Of a stretch of 64,000 nucleotides of DNA, positions 44,831 to 55,374 are shown in pieces. Position 1 is the first letter of the stretch. Each line of letters begins with the position of its first letter. Origin of the DNA: Edaphochlamys debaryana (Eukaryota; Chlorophyta; Chlorophyceae; Chlamydomonadales); the NCBI GenBank assembly GCA_016858145.1, contig JAEHOE010000045.1, positions 682,001 to 746,000 on the forward strand, read 5' to 3'. Both the position numbers and the translations under genes were made by a program. Under the pieces are notes generated by a model, which had not been told where the DNA came from, did not search any database, and saw nothing but the letters and a program-made list of their open reading frames with translations.

Positions 44831-46084
44831 TTTTGGCTGCCTAGCTCTTCCCAATTGTTAAATAATGACTACTAGGACAGCGGCCTCTGCGTACGCCGCT
44901 GATGGCGCGAGGGCGCAGGTGCGCCCTTCTCTAGTCGCTCACAAATGCGCTCGGCGCTGCTATGGAGCCATGACAGAGCTCTCTGACTAGGTACACGCCA
45001 CAATGAGGTCGCGGCCGAGGGAAGCTATCGAGCTGCGGGGCGCTGGTCTGCGAAACTCCGCGCCAAATTGCAGAGTTGAATCCAACTCAGGATCCAGCGA
45101 CTGCAGAGAGCGCGTGAGCGGCTTCAGCTCTGTATACTGCAATCTGCTCCTTTAAGCATGCAGACACACAAGGAACAACACTTGCCGGGACACGCTTCGC
45201 GTGTCGGTGCCCCTGCACTCCTCTTCCCCAGCTCCACGCCCAGTCCACGCCTGCCCCCCTTCTGCCCGTCATTTACATGCCGTCGGGGCCAACGAAGCTC
45301 CCCCTCTTCGACAAGTGCGCGGAAGCCAGGCCCGGCCCCTTGAACCTGCTCAATTCCACGCAATCGCATTCGTGAAGTACCCAGGCAAAGGCCTGCAAAG
45401 CGCGCGATGCCACAGTGCTGCCAGCTCCCGACAGCTCACTGCACAGGCAGCACCACCCCAGTCGAAAGCTGCTGCCCCTCCACTCCCCCCGACCTTCTCG
45501 CCTATTCGTCAGCAGTCCCCGCTCAATTGCACAAAACGTGTGCCACGGGGATGACACACTGCATATCCAGACAATGCTGCGCTTCAATCCTTGCGTGTAC
45601 TCATCCGCCATTTGCGGCCAACGGCTCCTGCAGTGCATCCCCTGCTTCTCCCCACCGGGAAAGGACCCGCAAACGCCAGACCCCACCCCGCATACGGTTT
45701 CTTGCTGCTCGCTGCTCCTCGTCCGTAAGCTAGAAATGGCAGGGCTCGTCCCTGGATCATCTGACAAGCGGGTCGCCCCCATCCATGGGGGCGGAAAACG
45801 AGGGCTAAGCCAGCCCCCCACCCGATCATCTGAAACATTGGGCCCAGTCCATGATACCATGCGCCAAATACTCAAAGGATCCCGAGCGTACCCCCCTACC
45901 TCGAGGCGCAAACCGCACTCGGGGTTAGCAAAAGCTGTGAACACCTGGTGTGTCAAACGCCGGAGCCGCAGGCCCCAGAGCGTTTCGGCAGTCTGAAGCA
46001 CGCCTATCTAATGCGGATGAATGGAGAGCGCCCGTGGGGCCACCGCGCCACCCCACGTGGGCCAGGCACAGGCGTCCGTACGGC
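44831..46084. other. TIMELESS promoter and sulfatase 1 3' UTR
   Basis: 1.25 kb without a supportable exon. An AT-rich block (ATTATTTAACAA on the minus strand, near 44,860) lies about 30 nt upstream of the TIMELESS ATG. A minus-strand TGTAA at 45277-45273 may end the sulfatase 1 transcript. Confidence 0.45.
45273..45277 (-). terminator. Candidate polyadenylation signal of sulfatase 1
   Basis: TGTAA on the minus strand, about 810 nt beyond the stop codon. It is the only clear match before the TIMELESS promoter. Confidence 0.35.
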
Positions 46085-49000
46085 TCATGCCAGCTGCCTC
46101 CACGTCAGCTCGTTGTCGTACATGTAAATGACTGTGCACGAGCGGATGCGCAGCTTCGGCAGGGTGGCATAGAAGCTGTCGTGCTTGGGGTCAAGCGCCT
46201 GGGGGGAAGGTGACAGGAGGCAGTGGCATGGAGATGGGGTGAGGGATTGAGGGCGGGGTTCGCTGGGATGGAATGAGGTCACGGCTCGGCTCGGGCGCAT
46301 TCCAAGCCCACCTCTGTGAAGTTGTAGACCCCTCCCCCCGGGTGCAGCAGTCCGTAGGGGCTGCGGCACTCGGTCCCGCGGCAGTGCACCAGGGCCGACA
46401 GCACAGCGTCCAGGCGGTCAAGCACGCGGGAGGGGGCTGCGGTGAGGCTGCGGCGAAGAGGGCGGGCGGGAGGAGGAGGCGGGGCAGATGCTGGGGCGAC
46501 AGGTAGGCTCAGCACGGTAGGGCTATCATGCAGGGGAGAGGACTACTAGCCTGCGTGTGCGCAGCAGTGCATTGCCCCCAGCCCCCCCACGCGGGGCCCC
46601 CCTCACCGGTTGAGTACCTCGTAGGGGTCGGTGGACAGGTCGAACAGCCCCCCGTGGCCCTGGCACCACACCGTGTACTTGTAGCAGCGCAGGTTGGGGG
46701 CGTACACGAAGCGAGCCGCGTTGCCTGGCTCTGCGGCCAGGGCGGAGGCGTTGCGGGGGGCGGCCAGCAGCTTGGCTTCGGTGCAGAGCCTGGGGGGGGG
46801 AGGGCGAGTGAGCCAATGGGGCCGCAAGAGGCGTTATGCGCGGACCAGGAGTTGTGCAGGCCGGGTGTCCCAACGTAGAAAGGGGGAAGGGGGGGGAGTG
46901 CACGGGCGGGCGGGAGGGCTGCGCCGCCTCACCTGAGCCCCTTGTAGTGCATTGATATGTTGTACAGCTCCGGCTTGATGTACTCCCCGTTCCAGCCCTC
47001 CAGGATGTTCCTGCGCACACGGCATGTGGCTCCGGTCAGTACATCCCACTTCGCGTCACCCCAAGACCGGTTCCCACGACAGGGCGGTGCCAAGTGCGCT
47101 CGTGCCGGGCTGTGCATGCCAGTAAGCACGACAGCCGAGACGGTGCTCAACTGCCGGCACATCAAGACCCTTTGGCGCGACAGCCCACAGCGCAAATCAG
47201 TTTCCAGCCTTCCGCCAGGGCGGTGCCGGGTGCGCCTGGACCTGCGAAATACACGCCAACCACCCCCTCCCTAGCTCACGTGTCGCGCAGCGGCCGCGGC
47301 CAGGCCGTGGGGGGCACGGGCCCCGGCGTTGCGGCCCTCAGCAGCTCCGCGTGCAGCGCCTCCAGGTCGGGGTTGAGCGGCAGGGGGAGGCCGTCCATGG
47401 CGTCGGGGATGGGCAGACCTTAGGGTGCGGGTGACGGGTGTGGGGGGAGGGATGGGAAGAGGGAGGCAAGGGCGCCCAAGCGGCGTGTGTGAAGGGCTCC
47501 TCGTCTGAGCCGCGTGTGCTGGCGGTCCCGTCGCTCAAGTGCAGGCGACTACCACGTGAAGGAAACGCACCGGCCAGGGCCAGAATGGTGGGGGCGAGGT
47601 CCACCATGTTGCCCTGGTACGGCAGTACGGCACCCGCGGGGATGCCCGGCCCCCGCACGTAGAGCGGCACCCGCACGTCCTCCTCGATGGGCGTGTTCTT
47701 GCCGTCCAGCAGCCCGAAGGCGCCCAGGTGGTAGCCGTTGTCGGAGCTGAACAGGACGTACGTGTTGTCCAGGACGCCCGCGGCATCCAGCGCTTGGACT
47801 GCGGAGGGGGGCGGAGGGGGGGAACCGTAGCTTGAGGCAACCCCGCTCATGTGAACCTTGTCCTTCCTGGACCTGCCACCACCATCACTTGCCCCCCTGG
47901 TGGCCCCCTCTCCTCGCCGTCACCCCCACGCACGCCTGCTACCCCTGCGCCGCCTCTACCTCCGCAGCCCCTCCTCTCCAATCCCTCTAATCCGCCATCC
48001 CCCGTAGACCGCACCTGTGTCGTCCAGCATTTCGTCCACCGCCCGCAGCGGTCATCCCTGTGCCCCTACGCCGCCAATCCCCCCCCCTCTCACCCACTGC
48101 GTCGATCAGCTCGTCCACCGCCCGCAGCGAGCGCAGCCGCAGCAGGTGCAGCGTGTCCATGGTCGCACGGTAGGAGGCCTCGGGGGCGCGGGAGGGAGAC
48201 CTATACCCGGGGAAGCGGGGGCCAGGGGCGGAGAGCGGGCAGTTGGGCAGGCGTGGGAAAGGGTGTGCGAGAGCAACTGAGCAAGCCACGCTGCCCGCGA
48301 GCTGGGGCCCGGGCAGCGGCGCCGGCTGTGGGAGGGGCGGCAAGGTGGTAGCGGGGTTCTGCGCGCGCCTCAGGGCACTCACCGCGGCAGGGTGGAGCTG
48401 GGGAGGCGCCAGTTGGGGCCCTTGGGGACCTCAATCTGAGGGGCAGGGGAAGGGCGCGGGCTCACGGCGGCCCTGGCGGTATTCCAGCGGGCCACACAGA
48501 TGCACAATGCCGAACGCAAGTGACTGTAATGCATCACTCACGCGCTCTCCTAGGTAGAGCCCAGCGTGGCGGCTCGCGGGCGTGGGTCCGCTCCAGATAG
48601 GGGCTGCGCAGGGGAAGGCGGGCAAGCGGGCAGGCAGGCACGGTGGGCACGGTGGGGCAGGGGCACGGAGCGGTGGCACGGAGTCGGGGACCTGGCCATG
48701 CGTTCCCCGCGGGGCCAGGCCAGGCACTGCCAAGTAAAGGCACCTTGCCCTTGACTCTGCCCAATTGTGCTTCATAACTCACACGAGCCGTTGTTGGCGC
48801 GGTGCGGGGCGGTGGGCGTCACGGCGAGGAAGAAGGGCCGCTGCGCACCCGCTGCTCGACTGCGGGGGTGGGGTGTGAGGGCGGAAGCAAGGACCAGCTC
48901 AGGCGCTGGGGTCTCGCAGGCTCCTCCAGCTTACAACGGCTTCCCCAGCCACTCTTCCTCAGCCACTCTCTACCCACAGGCCTTCCCACCCCTGCAACAC

Positions 49001-50715
49001 ATGACCGGTGCAAGACCGGTGCATGCGCACCCCACCTGATCAGATCCGTTGCGCGGTCCCGGATGAAGTCCGTCTGGTACTGCCCGGGGAAGCACACGCT
49101 GGGCGTGCCGTTGACACTGAGGGAGGGCACGAGCGAGCACACAGCATCACTGCGACTCCCGGCCAAGCTCATCAAGAGGCTTCACCGCCACGAAGGCCGC
49201 TGCTCCCACGTCGCTGCCCTGCTGCCCCACTGCCCCTACGGACTGTGTGGGGGGGGGGCCCACGGCCAGTGACCTTCCGGCAGCTGCGCAGCCAGGGGTC
49301 CCCGGACAGGGGGGGGGGGCACGGCCGCACCTGAAGCAGCTGTTGGTGTAGTGGTACGCGCGGTAGGTGAGCGCCTCTGAGTGGGCGAGGCCCAGGGGCT
49401 TGTAGGTGGTGTTGGGGGGGAGGAAGGTGGCGTTCTCTAGATATTCTGTAGGAGGATGTGGGACGTGGCACGCAGGGAGAGGCGCGCAGAGAGAGGGGTC
49501 GGAAGAAAAGGGCTGTGATACAGCGCTAACCAGCTGGCCGTGCCTGAGCCACCCACTCCAAGCCCCCCTCACCGTTGAGGAACTTGCCCACCAGGTACGT
49601 GTCGTAGCCGCCAGCGGTCAGCAGAGTGGGCAGCCACCTGCGCACGGGGCATGCATCGCGGACGCCAGGCCGGGGCGTCAGCAGCTCAACGACTGCAGGC
49701 AGAGACAAGCTACCGGTAAGCCCCACTCACTCCCGGTCCAGCTTCTGTTCGTAGAACTTGCGGAACCCCCCCGCCTGCTGCATGTCCCAGAAGTTGCTGG
49801 TCACTGCGGGGGAGAGGGGGGGACACGGGCAGGGGCTTCAGGACGGAAGGAAATCAGAAGCCAGCGTTGCCCCTGTCCAGCAGACCAGTATGGAGATACA
49901 GCAGTCATCCCGTGAAGAGCTTCCTTCTTGTGGTTTTAGCCTTGGGTCAGCACGCCGCCATCCCCTCCACACAACCCCAGACGCCCCCCCCCCCTACCGT
50001 TCGTGCAGTGCGCCAGCCTCCCCGTGAGCAGCGAGGTCCTGGCCGGGCAGCACACGCCGGTGGACACCAGGAAGTTGGACAGCCGCGTGCCCCCCTGGCC
50101 CAGGAGGCGGTGCAGCGCGGGCATGTAGTGGGGGTGTGTGGAGTTGAGCAAGTCGTCCTGGTCGTCGGTCAGGACCAGCAGGAAGTTGGGGGGAGGGGAG
50201 GGGGGGCTGCCTGACGGTCCTCGAGGACCCCTAGGGGGTGGCCTGAGCTTGGGTGGAGCCGGCACGGGGCTTGGGTGTAGGGGCGGAAGGGGAACCGGAG
50301 GGGGCTTGTGTTTGCGAAGCTTGGGAGGCCGTGTGCCTGCCGCGCTTGGGGGCGGCGGGGGCGGTTCGGGGGCTTCCGCGTCCAGAGGCATGGGGCGCAT
50401 GGGGGGGCCTGCAGTCCTGGGCCCTGGGGCCGGGGGTGGCTGGGATGCTTTTCGTGGCCGGCGTGGCGGCCGGCGCGGCTGCTGGCCGCCTTCCTTAGGT
50501 GAGGGAGCCCGCCTGTTGACCACGGAGGGCTGCGTGCCGAAAGGTGGCGGGGACTTCCGCAGACGGACTCGACGGGGTGGCTTCGGCGGGGTCACAGGCT
50601 GGGGCCTCCCGCTCTGTGTTGGACCGCCATCCGGTTCAAGTGGGCGCTGACAAATGACCTCCCCGCATAGCGCCAGCACACAAAGTGCTGCAAGGATGAA
50701 TGGTTGTGGCGCCAT
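46085..50715 (-). CDS. Secreted sulfatase 1 (arylsulfatase/glucosamine-6-sulfatase-like)
   Basis: Fifteen exons: 49998-50715, 49731-49803, 49573-49637, 49331-49445, 49036-49116, 48783-48859, 48542-48603, 48383-48435, 48094-48200, 47571-47798, 47280-47418, 46933-47010, 46607-46789, 46312-46447, 46085-46198; about 696 residues. It hydrolyses sulfate esters outside the cell, probably on wall polysaccharides or aryl sulfates. A signal peptide (MAPQPFILAALCVLALCG) is followed by about 150 residues rich in Pro, Arg and Lys. The catalytic domain opens with PNFLLVLTDDQDD (metal-binding Asp pair) and the formylglycine motif CCPARTSLLTG. FFLAVTPTAPH and FSSDNGYHLGAFGL (metal-binding Asp-Asn) follow. 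The frame is open upstream of the chosen ATG, but this ATG starts the signal peptide. Algal sulfatases are often induced by sulfur starvation; no such control is visible here. Confidence 0.9.
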
Positions 50716-51479
50716 GCGCCCTCCAAGCCCAAGCTCCCGCAGCAGTACCCTCACAGTTCTCGCTTACTACGAGAAATACATTAGCTGGAGTGTGGCACCT
50801 GTCGCGGGGTGTGGCAAGTGTCGTCGCGAGCGCATTCTCAACGACGTGAAGAGGTGGGACCCACAAGAGTGCGCAGTATGTGTAGGCTATCATACACGTC
50901 GTGAGTACGTGGGGGAATAGCGTTGACGCATCGGTTTTGCGGACTGTCACTGTCAGGTCTGTCACACACTTGCGGAGCATCTGCTAGCGCGCTAGCAGCG
51001 TAGCCACAGGGCCTATTACGCACCTGCACACGATGTCAAGTTCTTATATGATTACTCGCGAGGTCCAGGCGCGACGGTCCCGCTTCTGAGGATGTCCGCC
51101 CGCACGTCGACAAAGTGCCAAAGCATCCGCACACAACATACCCAGCCCTCACAACTCCATGCTTAAGGCAAAGCGGGTGTGCCGATGGTGGCTAGGCCCC
51201 ATACGCGCGCGTCCAACCGCCGGCCTCGGGGTGATCTCCCTGGGTTGGCCCAGACCCCACGCCCATCACCTCCACATGCTAGTCACATGCCACACTCCAC
51301 CCCCCTCCGACCCACAGGCCAAGCCTCCACAACCAACAGAACACCCAGCCTTGAGCCTAACAAAGGCGCCAAGGGCATTCCCGCTCCGCTCCACCCCAGC
51401 ATCCGGCCTCGCCACGCTCCACCCGCCTTAAGGACAGGACACCTCGACGCGACCACGCTCTCTTGCAAGTGCGCAGCCC
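50716..51479. other. Sulfatase 1 promoter and 3' flank of the charged-protein gene
   Basis: No supported coding exon. It includes the sulfatase 1 upstream region and the 3' UTR of the next minus-strand gene, for which no TGTAA was found. Confidence 0.45.
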
Positions 51480-53928
51480 TCACTTCCCCTTGTCCGCCTT
51501 CTTCTCGCTCTTCTCCTTCTTGGCGCTCTTGACCTGCAAGGAACGGGCGCATGAGACATGAATGCAGGACGCAGGCGGCGTCACGCATGTCACCTCGCCG
51601 ATCGGCTGGCCCATGTCCAAGCCCAAGACCGTACGGTTGCCATCCTTCCCATCCATCCCCTCACGCCCCTCGGCACCCCCTGCTGCCGTGGTACTCACCG
51701 CCTTCTCGCCCTCGTCCTTCTTGCTCTTCTTTGCGGACTTGCGCCCGTCATCCGCCTCCGCCTCAGCGCCCTCGCGCTTGGCCTTCTTGGCCTTCTTAGC
51801 CGCCTTGTCGCCGGCGCCATCCTCCTCGGCCTTCCGCGCCTTCTCGGACTCCTTCTCCGCCTTCTTGGCCCACTTGGAGCCCTCCTTGTCCTTCTTCTTG
51901 CCGCTCTTGTCCTTGTCCTTCGTGCCGTTCTGCAGGTGGGGGGCAATACCGGTACACCGGTTGCGCCCTGCGGTCCTCCCTCCACTCTCATGACGGCCGC
52001 AGCCCTGGCATGCCCCCGTTCGACATGCCACTCACCGCCTGCGCCTCCGCCTCGGACTTCCGCTTCTTCCCCTCACCGCCCGCCGGCTGCGCAGTGGCGG
52101 TCGGGGGCGCGGCCGGCGTGCTCGCGGGCTCCTCGTCCTGCGCGCCGCGTGGGCAAGCAACAAACAGTCCTTGAGCAAATAGTCCGCGGGGAAGCCGTGA
52201 CTGTCCCCGCCTAGCGAGTCCCCAGGGTTCCCGTTGCGACACATGCATACGCCAGCAGCCTGACGGCCCCACCACTCCTCACTCCGGGCAAACCATGCAC
52301 GCAGTTCGTCCCCAAGCCCCCGCCCATGCTGGCCCGTGCAGGGCTGCCCCTGGGCGCCCGAGCACCCACCTCGTCGCTGGAGTCGGAGGAGTCTGTCGCC
52401 TGAGCGGCGGCGTGGGCCGCGGGCGTGGCGCCTGGCGTGACGCCGGCCGCACTCTTGCGTGCCTGCGCAGCTGCAGAGTCACGGCAAGGCAAGCGATAGC
52501 GGCAGAGTTAACAACCGTGAGCCCAAGCTTTCTGTGCCTGAATTCTGTGCGGGACGTGCCCAGCATGAGCCCAGCCCAGCCCCTCCCCTCTCAGCGCTCC
52601 TCCAGCCGCCATGTTTTTCAGCCCCTCTCACTGCTCCTTTTTCTTGGCGGGAGGGCCCCGGCCCCACAACCAGACCAGCCGCATCCGCAGCCCTGCACGG
52701 CCCCGCCCCGCCCCGCCCCACCCTCGGCCTTCATCTGCTCCGGCTCCGTCTTGTACGCGGGCCGCGCCTCCAGCCCCAGCATGCGCCCGATGCTGGCCCC
52801 CGGGTGCGCGGCCTCGTAGGCCCGGATGGCGTCCAGCGTGGTGCCGTCGCCGCCCGCCTTGTGGTCGCCGTTGTAGTCCTTCAGGAAGCCAGTCAGCGCC
52901 GTGTGGAAGGCCTCCTGCCGAGGGGCGGAGCGTGCGATGCGCGAAGCCAGAACGAGGGCCAGGGTGCGAGCGTCAGGGGAGGGCGACCGCGGCGCCAGGT
53001 GGGTGACCGAAGCTGCTACAACCGGGCCCCCGCACTGCCACTGCACCACGTTCGGCCCTGCGCCCGAGCTGCCCTACCCAGGCCTCGCATCCCTCCCCCG
53101 GCAATGGCCGCTGGGGACGCACCCGCTTGGGCTCGGGGATGGTCTTGAAGAACGTGGCGGCGAACGACACGCCCAGCTTGGCCTCCGGGTGCTGCTGCTT
53201 GAACGCAACGATCGCGGGGTGCAGGCCGTAGTGGGCGGCGAAGTCGCCGAACCACGCGGTGTAGACGTTCCATGACGTGACCCCGCGCTTGGCCTTCTCT
53301 TTCTTCTCACCCTGGACAGCAGGCGTGGGAAGCAATTGCCAGAGGCTGACTCTGCCGTGTGGTCTCAAGAGTCTGTATGGGCAGCAGGTGCTATTTCGTG
53401 GTGCGTAGTCCGTGGTGCAACGAGGCAGAGGGTAGAGGGTGTGTACCGCGTAGAGGGTGGACCAAGCGGAGGTTCGCCCAGTCCAGGCCCCGGAGCTTGC
53501 ATCCAGTGCCTGAAGTCTTCTAACCCGCCTCCTGATGTACAGCTCAGGTGCACAGTCCCCACTGCTACGGTAGGGGCGCTGGCGGCACGATCGGGAGGGT
53601 CCAGGCCGGCACGGTGGGCGCAGCAGAGCACCCACCCCCGGCCCCCCACCTTCTTGCCCCCTTTCGGCTGCTTCACGCCGTTCGCCTCCTCAGCGTGCTC
53701 CGGCTCCTCCTCGACGTCGTCGTCGCTGGGGGCTTCCGAGTCCTCGCTGCCGCTTTCGTCGCTGGCATCATTCTCGGCACCAAAGATCTCCCGGACGCTA
53801 TCCGGCGGCAACTCGAGGGTCTCCGCGACTTGGTTAACGACGCTCGAAAGCAGCGCGGGGCTCAGTGCCGTGGAAAAGATTGCGGCAGTTCCCTGCAGGA
53901 ATTGCCGCTTCGTGAGCGGGGCGTCCAT
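51480..53928 (-). CDS. Unrecognised charged protein with a Lys-rich tail, probably nuclear
   Basis: Function not recognised. Seven phase-consistent exons: 53650-53928, 53123-53311, 52722-52914, 52370-52470, 52036-52137, 51699-51929 and 51480-51533; 382 residues. The N-terminus (about 1-50) is a helical-looking segment, QFLQGTAAIFSTALSPALLS onward. An acidic Ser/Glu/Asp stretch follows (about 51-80). Two related blocks come next: AIVAFKQQHPEAKLGVSF and AIRAYEAAHPGASIGRMLG. The rest is disordered: Ala/Thr/Ser, then Lys/Glu-rich with KKAKKAKR- and KKKDKEG-like runs, resembling nucleolar or chromatin-associated tails. The frame is open about 107 codons upstream to another ATG near 54249. I prefer 53928 because the upstream text has no protein-like pattern. 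It sits between two sulfatase paralogues but shows no relation to them. Confidence 0.75.
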
Positions 53929-55374
53929 TGTCTCGCCAAACGCAGTGTTGCAATGTAGGTGTGCTTTTACTTCGATACAAGTACCCGTGGACGGTGTCGG
54001 GTACCCTCCCTGTGGCCAGCCGGTCAGCCCATGCTGGCGGCGCATACCCAGCAGGCACGCTTCGCGACCTTCCCCGCCGTCCCCGCCAACTCCACCCTCC
54101 ATTTCCGAGGGAACCTCCATAAACGCCACGCCCTTCCTCATTGAAAGTAGCGCTTTTCCCCTGCATGACCGCTTCACCGGCCAGACTCGGATACCGGCAG
54201 GTTGCTTTGACTCTCGCAACTGACTCAACAACATGTGCACGATGGGCACCTTTCAGAGGCACCTGCTTAGCGACCGCCTCGTGCACCTCCTCATGCACGG
54301 CTCGCGCAGGCCTCGCACGCACCGGACGAACCCGCCAGACCGCCGCCACGGCCTCCTGCTCCGCGGCCGTGAAGCCCCCAGGGCCCCGGGAAGAGCCCGG
54401 CGCCTAGCGGTCCCCGCTTAGTCGCAGCTCACACGTGAGGCTCCGCCTCCTTAAGGCCCTGCACACCTCCGCAGCGGCATCGCCCCGGGGCTCTATGCGC
54501 GTCGGCATCGCCTGAGGGCAGCAACAGCCGCAGGTCTCAAACCGCGTGGGGGGTGCCGGCTCACTGTCACCCCCTTCCAAGTTCTGGCCTGCCCACCCAG
54601 TACAGACCCTGCTTTGCCACGGCCGTGAGGTGACTGGCGGTCCGGAGCCAAGCGTGCCATCGTGCTCTGCGCTGCATAGCGCTTTGCTTTAAACTCTAGC
54701 TACGCCGCCTGACCGCCCCCCAACACACAGACAAGTCCAATCACAGATCCTCTCACCTTCAAGCCACTCCACCCCCCTCCACGTTCAAGTCTCGCCGATT
54801 ACTCGTCGCAGCTCCAGGCCACACCAATGCAAGGGGGTCCCTGGGCAACCAGAGCCACCGCTGCACGCCATGAGCCAAGGGAAACACCGGGGAACCATGC
54901 CCCCTCCACCACTCCTCGCTCACGCGCCACTGGGGTCAAGCTCAGCCCCACTCACTACCGCAGTCAGTTTCTCACTCGTCCACTCCTAACATTGTTTGCT
55001 CGTCTTTGTGCACCAGTTAGAGTGTCATTAAATTACCACTCTTAGCTGTTGCAGCCCTCCAGAGCCATAACCATCAGCCGAGACACACCGGGGTCCGTCC
55101 GGGGTCAACCATGCCTCCCCGCGCCACCCTGCGTCTTCCTCCCAACAGCAAAGGCCCCCACAGGGAATGCCTAGTCAGGCTGGCAAGCAAGGCCAAGGGT
55201 CGTTGGAATTCCGGCAGACGGCCGGCTGCGTGCCGCTGGGACATATCATCAAGTATAATCGAAACCAAAGCCAAGAGATGAATGCGTGCGTCATACCGTT
55301 ACTCACGGTCAGGGCCTCGTCACGACAAGATCTCGTTTACAACCCAACCGCCCCGAAGGGCCCGTCGTACACGG
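53929..55374. other. Intergenic region upstream of the charged-protein gene
   Basis: 1.4 kb without a recognisable gene. Minus-strand text at 53.95-54.35 kb stays open but has no family signature. The right end carries the sulfatase 2 3' UTR with a TGTAA at 55341-55337. Confidence 0.4.
55337..55341 (-). terminator. Candidate polyadenylation signal of sulfatase 2
   Basis: TGTAA on the minus strand only 34 nt past the stop codon, implying a very short 3' UTR if used. Confidence 0.35.

Noticed and set aside
53929..54249. Upstream in-frame extension of the charged-protein gene to an earlier ATG
   Set aside because: The frame stays open, but its composition is not protein-like and the later ATG begins the first coherent segment; kept as an alternative start only.
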